A stretch of DNA of 64,000 nucleotides from Saprospiraceae bacterium (GTDB lineage: Bacteria; Bacteroidota; Bacteroidia; Chitinophagales; Saprospiraceae), in the NCBI GenBank assembly GCA_021739645.1, contig JAIPBL010000020.1:1-64000 (forward strand), given 5' to 3'. Numbering within the stretch: the stretch's first letter is position 1; every line of letters begins with the position of its first letter. Below, piece after piece: positions 1 to 8,078 of this stretch. The translations under genes and the position numbers were made by a program. Below the pieces are notes generated by a model. The model worked only from the letters and a program-made list of their open reading frames with translations, searched no databases and was not told where the DNA came from.

Positions 1-90
1 TAATATTCGTTTGCTACGCTCATCCAAGTAAGGTGATACTTGTACCCATTTTTGTCTCAAATCTTCTACTAATTTTGCCCTGTTTCCCAT
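1..90 (-). CDS. ISAzo13-family-like transposase, N-terminal 30 codons (runs off window)
   Basis: The minus strand opens at ATG 90..88 and reads MGNRAKLVEDLRQKW, then VQVSPYLDERSKRIL, to the window edge without a stop. A basic/acidic helix followed by 'LSPHLDER(Q/S)RRL'-type sequence is how ISAzo13-family (DDE) transposases begin; that is family knowledge from memory, not a search. No catalytic residue is visible, because more than 90% of the gene lies outside the window. Whether the element is intact cannot be told. A replication or DNA-binding protein is a less likely alternative. Confidence 0.65.
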   Translation of the reverse strand, partial: MGNRAKLVEDLRQKWVQVSPYLDERSKRIL

Positions 91-137
91 TGCGCAAATA
101 TAAACATAAATAGGAAGTTATTTTTGCGCAAACCCTA
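1..137 (-). mobile_element. Probable end of an insertion sequence
   Basis: Between the transposase start (90) and about 137 there is an A/T-rich leader framed by TGCGCAAATA (91-100) and its inverted counterpart TATTTTTGCGCA (119-130), followed by AACCC. A short terminal inverted repeat just outside the transposase start is the expected form of an IS end. The exact boundary and any target duplication cannot be set, because the other end lies outside the window. Confidence 0.4.
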
Positions 138-173
138 AGGCAAGTAAAATTTCTGCACACCATAATCTGGACA

Positions 174-458
174 GTGATGGTGGCTGCCATTTTCTACATT
201 ATATATTCTGGTTGGAGTGGCAAAATATCCAACCTCACTTATGCCGCTTTTGGCCTAATGGCATTGGAAGGCGTGGCTTTGTGGATAGGCAGGGGAGCTT
301 GTCCGCTGACGCCCATTGCTAGACAGTATTCGGATAGTCAAAAATCCAATTTCGACATCTACTTGCCGGAGTGGCTGGCGAGGTATAACAAACAGGTGTT
401 CGGGACTTTGCTGGCGGTGGGTACGGGTCTGGTTTTATGGCGGATAACGATAGGATAA
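174..458 (+). CDS. Small multi-pass membrane protein, 5' end probably disrupted
   Basis: The 94-residue reading from GTG 174 (or ATG 177) has hydrophobic segments at about residues 3-12, 22-38 and 74-93, and a conserved-looking RGACPLTPIARQYSD loop reminiscent of DUF2784-like small membrane proteins. The frame stays open upstream to a stop at 111-113 and reads KFLHTIIWTV just before the start used here. That is plausible protein, but it has no ATG/GTG/TTG in front of it. The missing start lies close to the inferred IS end, so the native N-terminus may have been cut off. It may still be translated from GTG 174/ATG 177, giving a shortened first helix. Function unknown. Confidence 0.6.
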   Translation: MMVAAIFYIIYSGWSGKISNLTYAAFGLMALEGVALWIGRGACPLTPIARQYSDSQKSNFDIYLPEWLARYNKQVFGTLLAVGTGLVLWRITIG

Positions 459-536
459 TTGAGCTTAAAAGAATTGATTTGGCTGAGTTTGGGAGATTTT
501 TCGGCGTGACTTGGGTCTCGCCGAAAAATAAAATTT

Positions 537-3359
537 CTACCGTACCACCACCTTCCTAACCCCCATCTCCCCATCCACATTCAAGCAAACGAAATAAAGC
601 CCCGCTCCCATGTCTAGCGAAAGCGCCAACCGCTGCTGCCCCGCTGCCAGCCGCTCCTCGTCATGGATAAGCACCTGCCGACCCTGCGCATCGAAGACAG
701 TCAGCTGCACTTCAGCATTTTTATCCAGCACCAGATCAATCGTCACCTCACCGCTGGTCGGATTGGGGGAAACGAGCCAGTCGAATGATTGACCAGCCAC
801 TTCTGCTGCATCCGTGTAAAAGCCCGGCGGCGCCACCTTCACGTCTGTGTAGAGGCGGTATTCGCCAGCGTTGAAACTCAGTGGGGAGGCCACGTCCGTC
901 ACGTTCAGGCTGTCCCCCGTGAAGTAGTCGTACCACCAGCCTGGGTGCTGAAAATTGGGCGTGATATTGCTGGTTGCCACCGCAAAATTGCCAAGCACGT
1001 TGGCGTCCATGTCGGGGGCGTTCAATTGCATGGTTTTTTGAAAACCACTGGTGTTCATCTGGAAATTGGCGGTCTGGAAGGTAGCCGAATTCGTGCGCAA
1101 CCAGTTCATTTTCCGTACCACGTTCCAGAGGTCAACCCGGTCGGGGTTGGCCATGTAGTCCCAGCGGATGGGCTTGGGGGACAGGCGACAGTTGTTGTTG
1201 ATGGTGCCGTCCTCGCAGCGGTTGATGGAGAAGTCGTAGCCCATTTCGAAGAACTGCCAGAGCATCTTCGGGCCGGGAATGCTGAGGTAAAACACGCTCG
1301 TGAGTTCCGCCCGGTCGAGTGCCGTGGAGAGGTCTTTCACACTGTAGCCCGCCGCACTGTTTCCGAAGGAAATGTTTTTGAACATCAACCGCTCCTCGTC
1401 ATGGCTCTCCATATAGGCGATGAGGTGCGGGTCAGTCCAACCTTTGCTCTTGTAGCTGGCCCCGCTGAGGTTGCTGGCGTAACCCATCGAGCTTTCGAGG
1501 AACTGATTGCTGATGCCCGCCCCGCCCCAGAGCATGGCGCCGTAGTCGCTCAGTTCCTTCTCCTCGGTGTTGGCGGTGAAATGCTCCAGAATCACGTAGG
1601 CATCGGCGTCCACGTCCCAGATGGCATCGGCATAGTCTTTTATCGTCGCAATGCGGATGGCATCATAAGCCCCGGCATCGAAGGGACCGCTCGTGTTTTG
1701 CGTCAAACCTTTTGAGAGGTCAAACCGGAAGCCGTCCACATGGTAGTTGTTCAGCCAGTGTTGCAAGGTTTTTCGGACGTAAACCTTCGTGGCCGGGCTC
1801 TCGTGGTTGAAGTCGTAGAACACACTGAAATCATGCGGGGCCTGCTGGTTCAGCCACGGGTTATCAGCCGCCGGGCGGAAGTTGGCAGCATCCCAGTACA
1901 ACATGCAGAGCGGGTTTTTCTCGTGCGCATGGTTGAACACGACGTCCAAAATGACAGCGATGCCCCGCTCGTGGCAGGCGTCCACCAGCGTTTGGAACGC
2001 CGCCGGTGTACCGTAATATTTATCCAAAGCATAGTGGTAGGTGGGGTTGTAGCCCCAGCTCAGGTTGCCGTCGAACTCATTGACAGGCATTAGTTCTATG
2101 GCATTGACGCCGAGCCGCTGAAGGTAGTCCAGCGTGTCGGTCAGGGTGGCGTAGTTCTGTTTTTTTGTAAAATCCCGCATCAGTATTTCATAAATAACCA
2201 GCTTGTCCTCGGCGGGGCGGGCGTAGTCGTCGTGCTGCCAATCGAAACTGGGTTCAGCCGTGCGCAGCAGCGAAGCGATGCCCGTGGTTTTTCCAGCGGG
2301 GTAGGGCGGTATGTTCGGAAATGTTTCCGAAGAAATATACTGGTCGTTGGACGGGTCGAGAATCAGGTTGCTGTAGGGGTCGCCGATGCGGATGTTGCCG
2401 GTCACCACATACTGAAAGGCGTAGAATTGGCCAGGTGTCAAGCCCGTCACATCAATCCACCACGTTGTGCTATCCGGTGTGTGCTTCATCTGGTAGCTGT
2501 CCTCAAACTGCCAGTTGTTGAAGTCGCCGAGGAGGTAAGCATAAAGTTTGTTTGGGGCATAAAATGCCAGGCGAACGGAGGTGTCGGAGAGGTAGTTGAT
2601 GCCAAGGTCAGTACCAGCGGGAAGTGCCTGCGTAGTGGTGGGAGCAGGAACCACGTAATTGAAAAACTGGCTCACGGCATCGGTTCCGTTGGTAGCCGTG
2701 ACTTCCACGATATGCGTCCCGCCAATGCTCACATTTAACCCGTAGCTGAGGGTCGTTCCGTTGGCCGTATGCACCACATTTCCGTTGTCAATCACTTGGA
2801 AGTCAGCGATTTGTGAGGCTATCGCCTCAATGGCGATGACCGCTCCGGTATTGGTGAAAATGGCCGACGCCGCTGGCGCAACCAGCGTCATGTTGAACGC
2901 CTGGTTGTCGGGGTAAACCTCGTAAAAAATGTCCGTGCCACCCGGCCCCTTGCCTTCCAGCGAACCCGTGCCGTTTCGGAATACGAAGGCCATTTTCTCA
3001 ATGATTTCCGTTGGGCTGGTTACGCCGTAGTAGTCCTTGATGGTGGGCTGAATGACATAGCTGTACTTGTTCGGTTGGCCGCTGACCGGGGTCATTTTCC
3101 AAGCTGGATTGGCCTGCCCCCAAGTGGTCACAACATGCTTCCAGTCGGCGTCGCTTGTGCTCAGCGAGGTGATGACGCCCGTGTGCAAATACACATCGCA
3201 ATTGCAGTTGGCGAGGCCACCTGTCCCTTGCGTAGCATCAAAATAAATGGTGACGGGCGCCCCAGCAGTAGGGAAGGCGGGGTCGGCAGTGATGACTTGG
3301 GAATGAACGGTGATTGCGAAGCAAAGCAGCAATAAGGTTTGCGTAAAATAGCGGAACAT
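537..3359 (-). CDS. Secreted alpha-amylase-family (GH13) glycoside hydrolase with T9SS tail
   Basis: 940 residues from ATG 3359, chosen because it gives a clean signal peptide (MFRYFTQTLLLLCFAITVHS/Q); upstream in-frame residues are not signal-like. Order: N-terminal beta-domain (about 20-160), Ig-like piece (165-240), CBM48-like domain (250-340; LLGDFNNWQ), GH13 barrel (about 390-760), C-terminal T9SS type A sorting domain (about 865-940; VSPNPTSGE...GLYFVCLNV). GH13 regions are visible: I DVVFNH, II GFRFDLSKG (nucleophile Asp), III VILEHF (acid/base Glu), IV MESHDEE (His-Asp). The catalytic set is complete, so an active alpha-glucan hydrolase or branching-type enzyme exported through T9SS is likely; exact specificity is open. 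The gene has its own promoter-like sequence and appears monocistronic. Confidence 0.93.
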   Translation of the reverse strand: MFRYFTQTLLLLCFAITVHSQVITADPAFPTAGAPVTIYFDATQGTGGLANCNCDVYLHTGVITSLSTSDADWKHVVTTWGQANPAWKMTPVSGQPNKYSYVIQPTIKDYYGVTSPTEIIEKMAFVFRNGTGSLEGKGPGGTDIFYEVYPDNQAFNMTLVAPAASAIFTNTGAVIAIEAIASQIADFQVIDNGNVVHTANGTTLSYGLNVSIGGTHIVEVTATNGTDAVSQFFNYVVPAPTTTQALPAGTDLGINYLSDTSVRLAFYAPNKLYAYLLGDFNNWQFEDSYQMKHTPDSTTWWIDVTGLTPGQFYAFQYVVTGNIRIGDPYSNLILDPSNDQYISSETFPNIPPYPAGKTTGIASLLRTAEPSFDWQHDDYARPAEDKLVIYEILMRDFTKKQNYATLTDTLDYLQRLGVNAIELMPVNEFDGNLSWGYNPTYHYALDKYYGTPAAFQTLVDACHERGIAVILDVVFNHAHEKNPLCMLYWDAANFRPAADNPWLNQQAPHDFSVFYDFNHESPATKVYVRKTLQHWLNNYHVDGFRFDLSKGLTQNTSGPFDAGAYDAIRIATIKDYADAIWDVDADAYVILEHFTANTEEKELSDYGAMLWGGAGISNQFLESSMGYASNLSGASYKSKGWTDPHLIAYMESHDEERLMFKNISFGNSAAGYSVKDLSTALDRAELTSVFYLSIPGPKMLWQFFEMGYDFSINRCEDGTINNNCRLSPKPIRWDYMANPDRVDLWNVVRKMNWLRTNSATFQTANFQMNTSGFQKTMQLNAPDMDANVLGNFAVATSNITPNFQHPGWWYDYFTGDSLNVTDVASPLSFNAGEYRLYTDVKVAPPGFYTDAAEVAGQSFDWLVSPNPTSGEVTIDLVLDKNAEVQLTVFDAQGRQVLIHDEERLAAGQQRLALSLDMGAGLYFVCLNVDGEMGVRKVVVR

Positions 3360-3401
3360 GAACGTTGTTTTTGGATGAATACCGGAGGATTCCGGGCCGG
3401 G

Positions 3402-3430
3402 CAAAGGTAGGAAAATGTGGATTCACCGAA
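3402..3430 (-). promoter_or_regulatory. Bacteroidota-type promoter for the GH13 gene
   Basis: On the minus strand TTCG (3430-3427) is followed after 17 nt by TACCTTTG (3409-3402), a perfect TAnnTTTG -7 element with a 3-of-4 match to the -33 TTTG. It would start transcription about 35 nt before the GH13 ATG at 3359. Confidence 0.55.
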
Positions 3431-3470
3431 GGCCTTTCCTAAGTGGCCTGAAGCTGATGTTGCGCTCAAA

Positions 3471-5720
3471 TCAAAACTCCCAACTCACCCCCGCCGTATA
3501 ATTCCTTCCCGGCATCCGGTAGCGCTCCAGTTCTTCGTATTGCGTGTTGGTGAGGTTGTCCATGGCGAGGTAAAACTGCGCCTGCTTGATGGGCTGCCAT
3601 CCGATTTTGGCATTGAGCAAAAACGCAGCATCGGGTTCGCTGCCGGGGTAAATGAAAACCTCCTTGATATCGCTGCGGTAGCGGGCATTGACGTTGCAGG
3701 TAAATGTGCCGAAATAGGCCGTCGTGGCCACGCTCAGCGTATGCTTCATTTTGTAGGCCAGGTCATCGTTGAGTCGGCCAGTAGAAACATCACGGGCATC
3801 GAGGTAAGTATAGCCGATGTTCAGTCGGGCCTTATTGCCCCATCGCCTTTGGTAGGCCACTTCGAAGCCTTGCATGACGGCTTCTTTCAAGTTGATGACC
3901 CGATAGAGCAGCGGCTCAAATGGTTTTGATAGTTGCTGAAAGGAAATCAAGTCCCGGTATTTGTTGTAAAACAGTGCCACATCGAAACTGCTGCGATTCC
4001 TCAAACTCCATTTTGCACCGACTTCGGTGGACAGTACCAATTTTTCAGACCTCAAATCGGGGTTCGGCTGGAAGCCAAGTCCGCCGCCTTGTTCAAACTT
4101 GATAAAACGCTCGGCCATGGCCGGTGTCCGAAAGGCTTGCGCCAGCAACATCCGCACTCCGAGCGATTTTTTGGGCTGGAAAAGGAAGGCCATTTTTGGG
4201 CTGAAATTCGTTTCGTGGAATTCACTCAAAATCCGGTAGTGGTCAACGCGGGCACCCAACGTGGCCGTGAAATTTGGTGCAACGCTCCATTCATCCTGCA
4301 TATATGCGCCGAGGTTCAGCGCATTGTGGCGACCATACAGCACGGTATCTGGAAGCCCCACCACATGGTCGAAGTTGAAATCGGTGCCGACCAAAAAGGC
4401 GTGGCGGTCATTGATGAACCAGTCCACCTGCGAGATATTGCCCACCCGCTGTGCCATGATGGAAGATTCGCCAATGATTTGCTTGCCAATGTTCACGTTG
4501 GTGCTGTCATTGCCGGGGTCGTCGTTGAAGCTGTATTTGGAACTGTTTTGATAGTAAAAAACTCGGGTCGAGTACTTGACTTTGGCACTGGGCAAGGCGT
4601 AATAATAGAAGTCGGCATTGTACTCCCGCCGTTTCTGGTAGTCGTCCTTGCGATAGTCCGCCACGCTGTACGGTTGGTTAAAACTGAACCACGTGGCGGG
4701 CGTGTCATTGTGGATTCGGTTGGCGTTGAGGGTGATTTGGACATGGCGGTTGCCGTTCAGCGCCCATGCGCCCTTGCCATAGAAATTGAGCAGGTCGAAT
4801 GCCGATTTTTCCCGGTGGCCGTCGTTGTGCTTCCAGCCGCCGTCGAGGAGGTAGGAGAAACGTTTGAAACTGCGGCTGTGACTTGCTTCCAATGTATAAA
4901 AATCGTTGTAGCGGTAGCCGCCAAAGCTTTTGGGTTGTTTTTCGTAAAAGCCGTAGTTCAGGTGGACTTTGGTTTTGGGTTCCAACGCTGGGTTGCGGGT
5001 AATCACGTTCACCACGCCTCCCATCGCCGAGGAGCCGTACAGCGAGGAATAGGCCCCTTTCACCACCTCGATGTGGTCGATGGAATTGAGCGGAACGAGG
5101 TTCCACAGTGCCCCCGCCGATTCGGGGCTGAGCGCTGGGCGCCCATCAATCAGCAGCAGCACCCGGTTGCCGATGCCCCCACCTGCCACCTCCGAGGCCC
5201 CCCGGATGGAAAAGGCCTGCACATTGGCGCCGCTGGAACGGGTGACCACCACGCCGGGCGTTTCATCAAAAGCCTGGTCAAAGGTGGAGATATGCTTTTC
5301 GTTGATTTGTTGCGAGGTAATCAGCGCAACGCTGGCGGGAGCCAATTTTGCTGCCTGCGGCATCCGGGTAGCGGTCACGATGGCTTCGTCACCGAGGATG
5401 ACAATCGGCTCCAACTCGAAGGCCACAGTGGTTTTTTGGCCTCCTTCTACTTTCACGTCCTTCAAAACTGCTTGCTGATAACCGATACACGAAGCCGTCA
5501 GTACGTATGTGCCAGGAGCGAGGTTTGGCATTTCGAAACCACCTTCCAGCTCTGTTGCGGTGCCTTCGTTTTCGCTGCGCAAAATGTTGACGAAGGGCAA
5601 ATGTTCACCCGTCGCTGCGTCCCGCACGACACCCGTGATACTGCCCTTTTTTTGACCAAACAAAAAGCCGCAAGCGGCGGCGCAGCAACAAAACAGGCAG
5701 ATGAGTTTTTTGAAATTCAA
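3471..5720 (-). CDS. TonB-dependent outer-membrane receptor (CirA/BtuB-like), probably iron/siderophore related
   Basis: 749 residues if started at TTG 5720, which gives MNFKKLICLFCCCAAACGF, a signal peptide. The longer frame (TTG 5804) only adds translated inverted repeat and is rejected. Order: signal peptide, CarboxypepD_reg-like beta-sandwich (about 25-110; ITGVVRDAATGEHLPFVNI), plug domain (about 120-235; TPGVVVTRSSG, IDGRPALSP, IEVVKGAYSSLYGSSAMGG), 22-strand barrel to the C-terminal aromatic residue (AGVSWEF). Length fits the family. The lipoprotein gene lies 87 nt upstream on the same strand, and a Fur-box-like palindrome precedes both, which suggests iron-responsive uptake. The substrate cannot be read from sequence. 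Confidence 0.9.
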   Translation of the reverse strand: MNFKKLICLFCCCAAACGFLFGQKKGSITGVVRDAATGEHLPFVNILRSENEGTATELEGGFEMPNLAPGTYVLTASCIGYQQAVLKDVKVEGGQKTTVAFELEPIVILGDEAIVTATRMPQAAKLAPASVALITSQQINEKHISTFDQAFDETPGVVVTRSSGANVQAFSIRGASEVAGGGIGNRVLLLIDGRPALSPESAGALWNLVPLNSIDHIEVVKGAYSSLYGSSAMGGVVNVITRNPALEPKTKVHLNYGFYEKQPKSFGGYRYNDFYTLEASHSRSFKRFSYLLDGGWKHNDGHREKSAFDLLNFYGKGAWALNGNRHVQITLNANRIHNDTPATWFSFNQPYSVADYRKDDYQKRREYNADFYYYALPSAKVKYSTRVFYYQNSSKYSFNDDPGNDSTNVNIGKQIIGESSIMAQRVGNISQVDWFINDRHAFLVGTDFNFDHVVGLPDTVLYGRHNALNLGAYMQDEWSVAPNFTATLGARVDHYRILSEFHETNFSPKMAFLFQPKKSLGVRMLLAQAFRTPAMAERFIKFEQGGGLGFQPNPDLRSEKLVLSTEVGAKWSLRNRSSFDVALFYNKYRDLISFQQLSKPFEPLLYRVINLKEAVMQGFEVAYQRRWGNKARLNIGYTYLDARDVSTGRLNDDLAYKMKHTLSVATTAYFGTFTCNVNARYRSDIKEVFIYPGSEPDAAFLLNAKIGWQPIKQAQFYLAMDNLTNTQYEELERYRMPGRNYTAGVSWEF

Positions 5721-5742
5721 AGCGGGCGGGTGTTTTGGTATT

Positions 5743-5796
5743 GGGAATTGAGAACTGGGTATTGGGAGGACACCCAATACCCAGTTCCCAATTCCC
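5743..5796. repeat. Long inverted repeat, 24-bp arms
   Basis: Arms 5743-5766 and 5773-5796 are reverse complements with 23 of 24 matches and a 6-nt loop. The core word is GGGAATTG(A/G)GAACTGGG. It sits between the lipoprotein stop and the TonB-receptor start, within their presumed common transcript, so it may be a hairpin that attenuates or protects the message. Related words recur elsewhere in the window. Confidence 0.85.
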
Positions 5797-5807
5797 AATT
5801 CCAATTA

Positions 5808-6422
5808 TTACTGGTACCACAATTCTACAAAACCGAAGTCGGCTTTGAAGTTGAGTTCTTTTTGCTCGCCAGTTTTGACGTCAACGGTAGCAGGCGCTGG
5901 GTAGTCGAAGAAGGTCATGATATTTCCACCACCTACATCTGCTTTAATCACGACACCGTGGCTGACCGTTGTTTCATTGTCCCAGTAACAGCCGAGCGTT
6001 GCCGTCTTAAGCGATGGGTCACTGACGGAGTTGTTGCGGAATCCAATAGCCAAGGCAGAGTAAGTGCCAGGCTCCACTTCGATTTCATAATCGTACTTGG
6101 TTTGGCCAGCCTTGTAGGTGAGTACGACGGGGTTCTGTGAATTGTAAGGAGCGCCGATTGCAAATGTGCCGCCTGGTACGCCAGAGCCAAAAAAGCCATC
6201 TGGAATAGCACCCCAACCAGCAGGTGGGTCTAGGCTGAACGCTGGAAAAATAGTGACTTCCACAACGCCACTGTCCTGCCAAGTAGCCCATTTGTCGGTA
6301 TTGTCAAGTGTAATGGTACCATAGACTTTTGTTGTTTTAGGCTCGTCGTCCTTGCAGCTGCTCAGGAAAAGGCTGCTTGCAGCTAAAACTGCAATAGAAA
6401 AAATGAGGATTCTGTTTTTCAT
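5808..6422 (-). CDS. Small outer-membrane/periplasmic lipoprotein, TonB-receptor partner
   Basis: 204 residues from ATG 6422. The type II signal peptide MKNRILIFSIAVLAASSLFL ends in the lipobox LSSC, giving a lipidated Cys at about residue 25, followed by KDDEP. The rest is beta-rich (VYGTITLDNTDKWATW, VEVTIFPAF, YDYEIEVEPGTYSALAIGF, ATLGCYWDN) and looks like a transthyretin-like or surface-lipoprotein sandwich. No named family is recognised. It is the first gene of a two-gene unit with the TonB receptor and is preceded by a Fur-box-like site, so capturing or handing over a metal ligand is a reasonable inference. Confidence 0.8.
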   Translation of the reverse strand: MKNRILIFSIAVLAASSLFLSSCKDDEPKTTKVYGTITLDNTDKWATWQDSGVVEVTIFPAFSLDPPAGWGAIPDGFFGSGVPGGTFAIGAPYNSQNPVVLTYKAGQTKYDYEIEVEPGTYSALAIGFRNNSVSDPSLKTATLGCYWDNETTVSHGVVIKADVGGGNIMTFFDYPAPATVDVKTGEQKELNFKADFGFVELWYQ

Positions 6423-6536
6423 GATGAGTTGTGATTTTAGTTGAAATTTCAAGTTTCAAAAGGTATGCTGGAATTGCTCAATCAGCACTGCCGCACTCCT
6501 TTCTTTTTATGGTGCAAAAGTCCAAAACCCTTCTCC

Positions 6537-6549
6537 AATGATTATCATT
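6537..6549 (-). promoter_or_regulatory. Fur-box-like operator
   Basis: AATGATTATCATT is a perfect 13-bp palindrome. Read on the minus strand it matches 13 consecutive central bases of the classical 19-bp Fur consensus; the flanks do not match well. It lies about 115 nt upstream of the lipoprotein ATG and just upstream of a weak -7-like GACTTTTG (6521-6514), where a bound repressor would cover the -33 region. The divergent MFS gene begins 139 nt away on the other side and could also be affected. Confidence 0.6.
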
Positions 6550-6687
6550 TAATTGTCAAATAGCGTGGTGGATTATCAGCAGAGTGTCATAAAATGGGCC
6601 AGGGGTGAGGTCCTGCATCAATTCCTACCAAACTCCTATCATTGCATGCACAACTAGAAACTCCTTCATCGCATCAATCAATCAGCC

Positions 6688-7866
6688 GTGAAATACATCA
6701 CCCGGGCAGTTTGGATATTATCCCTTATCAGTTTGTTCACGGACATGGCCAGCGAAATGCTGTATCCCATCATGCCCATTTACCTGAAAAGCATCGGTTT
6801 TTCCGTGGTATTGATTGGTGTGCTGGAAGGTGTCGCAGAGGCAACGGCGGGGTTCAGCAAAGGGTATTTTGGCAAATTGTCGGATGTGTCTGGCAAACGG
6901 GTGCCATTCGTGCAGGTCGGTTATGCACTCAGCGCCATTTCCAAGCCGATGATGGCAATGTTCATTTACCCGCTCTGGATTTTCTTCGCCCGCACCATTG
7001 ACCGGCTGGGCAAGGGCATTCGAACTGGCGCACGGGATGCCATTCTCTCCGATGAAGCCACGCCCGAAACCAAGGGTAAGGTATTCGGCTTTCATCGCTC
7101 GATGGACACGATGGGGGCGGTGCTGGGGCCAGCATTTGCCTTGATTTATTTGTATTATTTTCCTGCGGATTATAAGACGTTATTTTTTATCGCATTTATT
7201 CCGGGATTATTGGCTGTTATAGCTTCCTTTGGATTGAAAAAGAAAACGCTAATAGTTCAAAAAGAGAAAGTTTTCACGCCATTTTTCTCCTTTTTGAAAT
7301 ATTGGAAAACAAGCCCCAGCAACTATCGGCGGGTGGTGATTGGCTTGCTGGTTTTTGCTTTATTTAATAGCTCGGACGTGTTCTTGTTGCTCCGGGTAAA
7401 ACAAGCGGGACTGGACGACACACAGGTAATTGGCATTTATATCTTCTATAATTTGGTGTATGCGTTATTTGCTTTTCCGGTGGGTATCATTGCGGATAAA
7501 CTTGGGTTGAAAAAGATTTTCATTATCGGGCTTTTCCTTTTTGCGATAGTATATTTTGGTATGTCGTTTAATGCCAGTTTATATGTTTATATCGGCCTAT
7601 TTTTCTTGTACGGCATTTATGCGGCGGCCACCGAGGGCATATCAAAAGCTTGGATTTCAAATATTACGGATAAAAAGGACACCGCTACGGCGATTGGTAC
7701 TTACTCAGGGTTGCAAAGTATTTGCGCCATGTTGGCCAGCTCGCTCACGGGCTTTGTGTGGTATCAGTTTGGCGCTACAGTGGCGTTCATCTCCACGGCA
7801 GGTGTGACTTTGATGGTGGTGGTGTATTTCTTGACCGAACCGTTTGCGCCAGCAGAAAGTAAATAA
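6688..7866 (+). CDS. Major facilitator superfamily transporter
   Basis: 392 residues from GTG 6688 (MKYITRAVWILSLISLFTD). About 12 hydrophobic helices are evident. The conserved loop 2-3 motif appears as GYFGKLSDVSGKR, and the loop 8-9 repeat as GIIADKLGLKK, the two-fold MFS signature. ARTIDRLGKGIRTGARDAI after helix 4 is typical of a Bacteroidota/proteobacterial MFS subgroup related to drug and metabolite exporters. The substrate is unknown. It diverges from the Fur-box-flanked receptor operon, so export of a siderophore-like compound is possible but unproven. Confidence 0.88.
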   Translation: MKYITRAVWILSLISLFTDMASEMLYPIMPIYLKSIGFSVVLIGVLEGVAEATAGFSKGYFGKLSDVSGKRVPFVQVGYALSAISKPMMAMFIYPLWIFFARTIDRLGKGIRTGARDAILSDEATPETKGKVFGFHRSMDTMGAVLGPAFALIYLYYFPADYKTLFFIAFIPGLLAVIASFGLKKKTLIVQKEKVFTPFFSFLKYWKTSPSNYRRVVIGLLVFALFNSSDVFLLLRVKQAGLDDTQVIGIYIFYNLVYALFAFPVGIIADKLGLKKIFIIGLFLFAIVYFGMSFNASLYVYIGLFFLYGIYAAATEGISKAWISNITDKKDTATAIGTYSGLQSICAMLASSLTGFVWYQFGATVAFISTAGVTLMVVVYFLTEPFAPAESK

Positions 7867-7871
7867 ACTTT

Positions 7872-7982
7872 GTTTTGGCTTCGCCAAAACGAGATAGGAC
7901 TCAGATTGAACGGATTGGACTGATTCTCACTGATTTAGAAACCTGTTAAAACCTGTTTAATCCGTTCAATCTGTGTCCTATC
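7872..7982. repeat. Hairpin plus long inverted repeat after the MFS gene
   Basis: Two structures. A perfect 8-bp stem GTTTTGGC-TTC-GCCAAAAC (7872-7890) could end transcription, though no T-run follows. A second inverted repeat has 24-bp arms at 7893-7916 and 7959-7982 (one mismatch; word CAGATTGAACGGATT) and a 42-nt loop holding the direct repeat AAACCTGTT/AAACCTGTT. It fills most of the 211-nt gap. Confidence 0.8.
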
Positions 7983-8078
7983 CTAATTTAATCCGCAACT
8001 TGAGTCAAATAAAATTTTGCGTAGCTTGTGTCTTTTCCTTCACTTACCGCATCTATCACCCAAAATCAAATCCAAATC

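Noticed and set aside
789-1715. 308-codon plus-strand open frame opposite the GH13 gene
   Set aside because: It is antisense to a complete catalytic domain, and its translation shows no family pattern.
3933-6140. 735-codon plus-strand open frame spanning the TonB receptor and lipoprotein genes
   Set aside because: Antisense to two genes with clear domains and signal peptides; it crosses the inverted repeat and has no recognisable domain.
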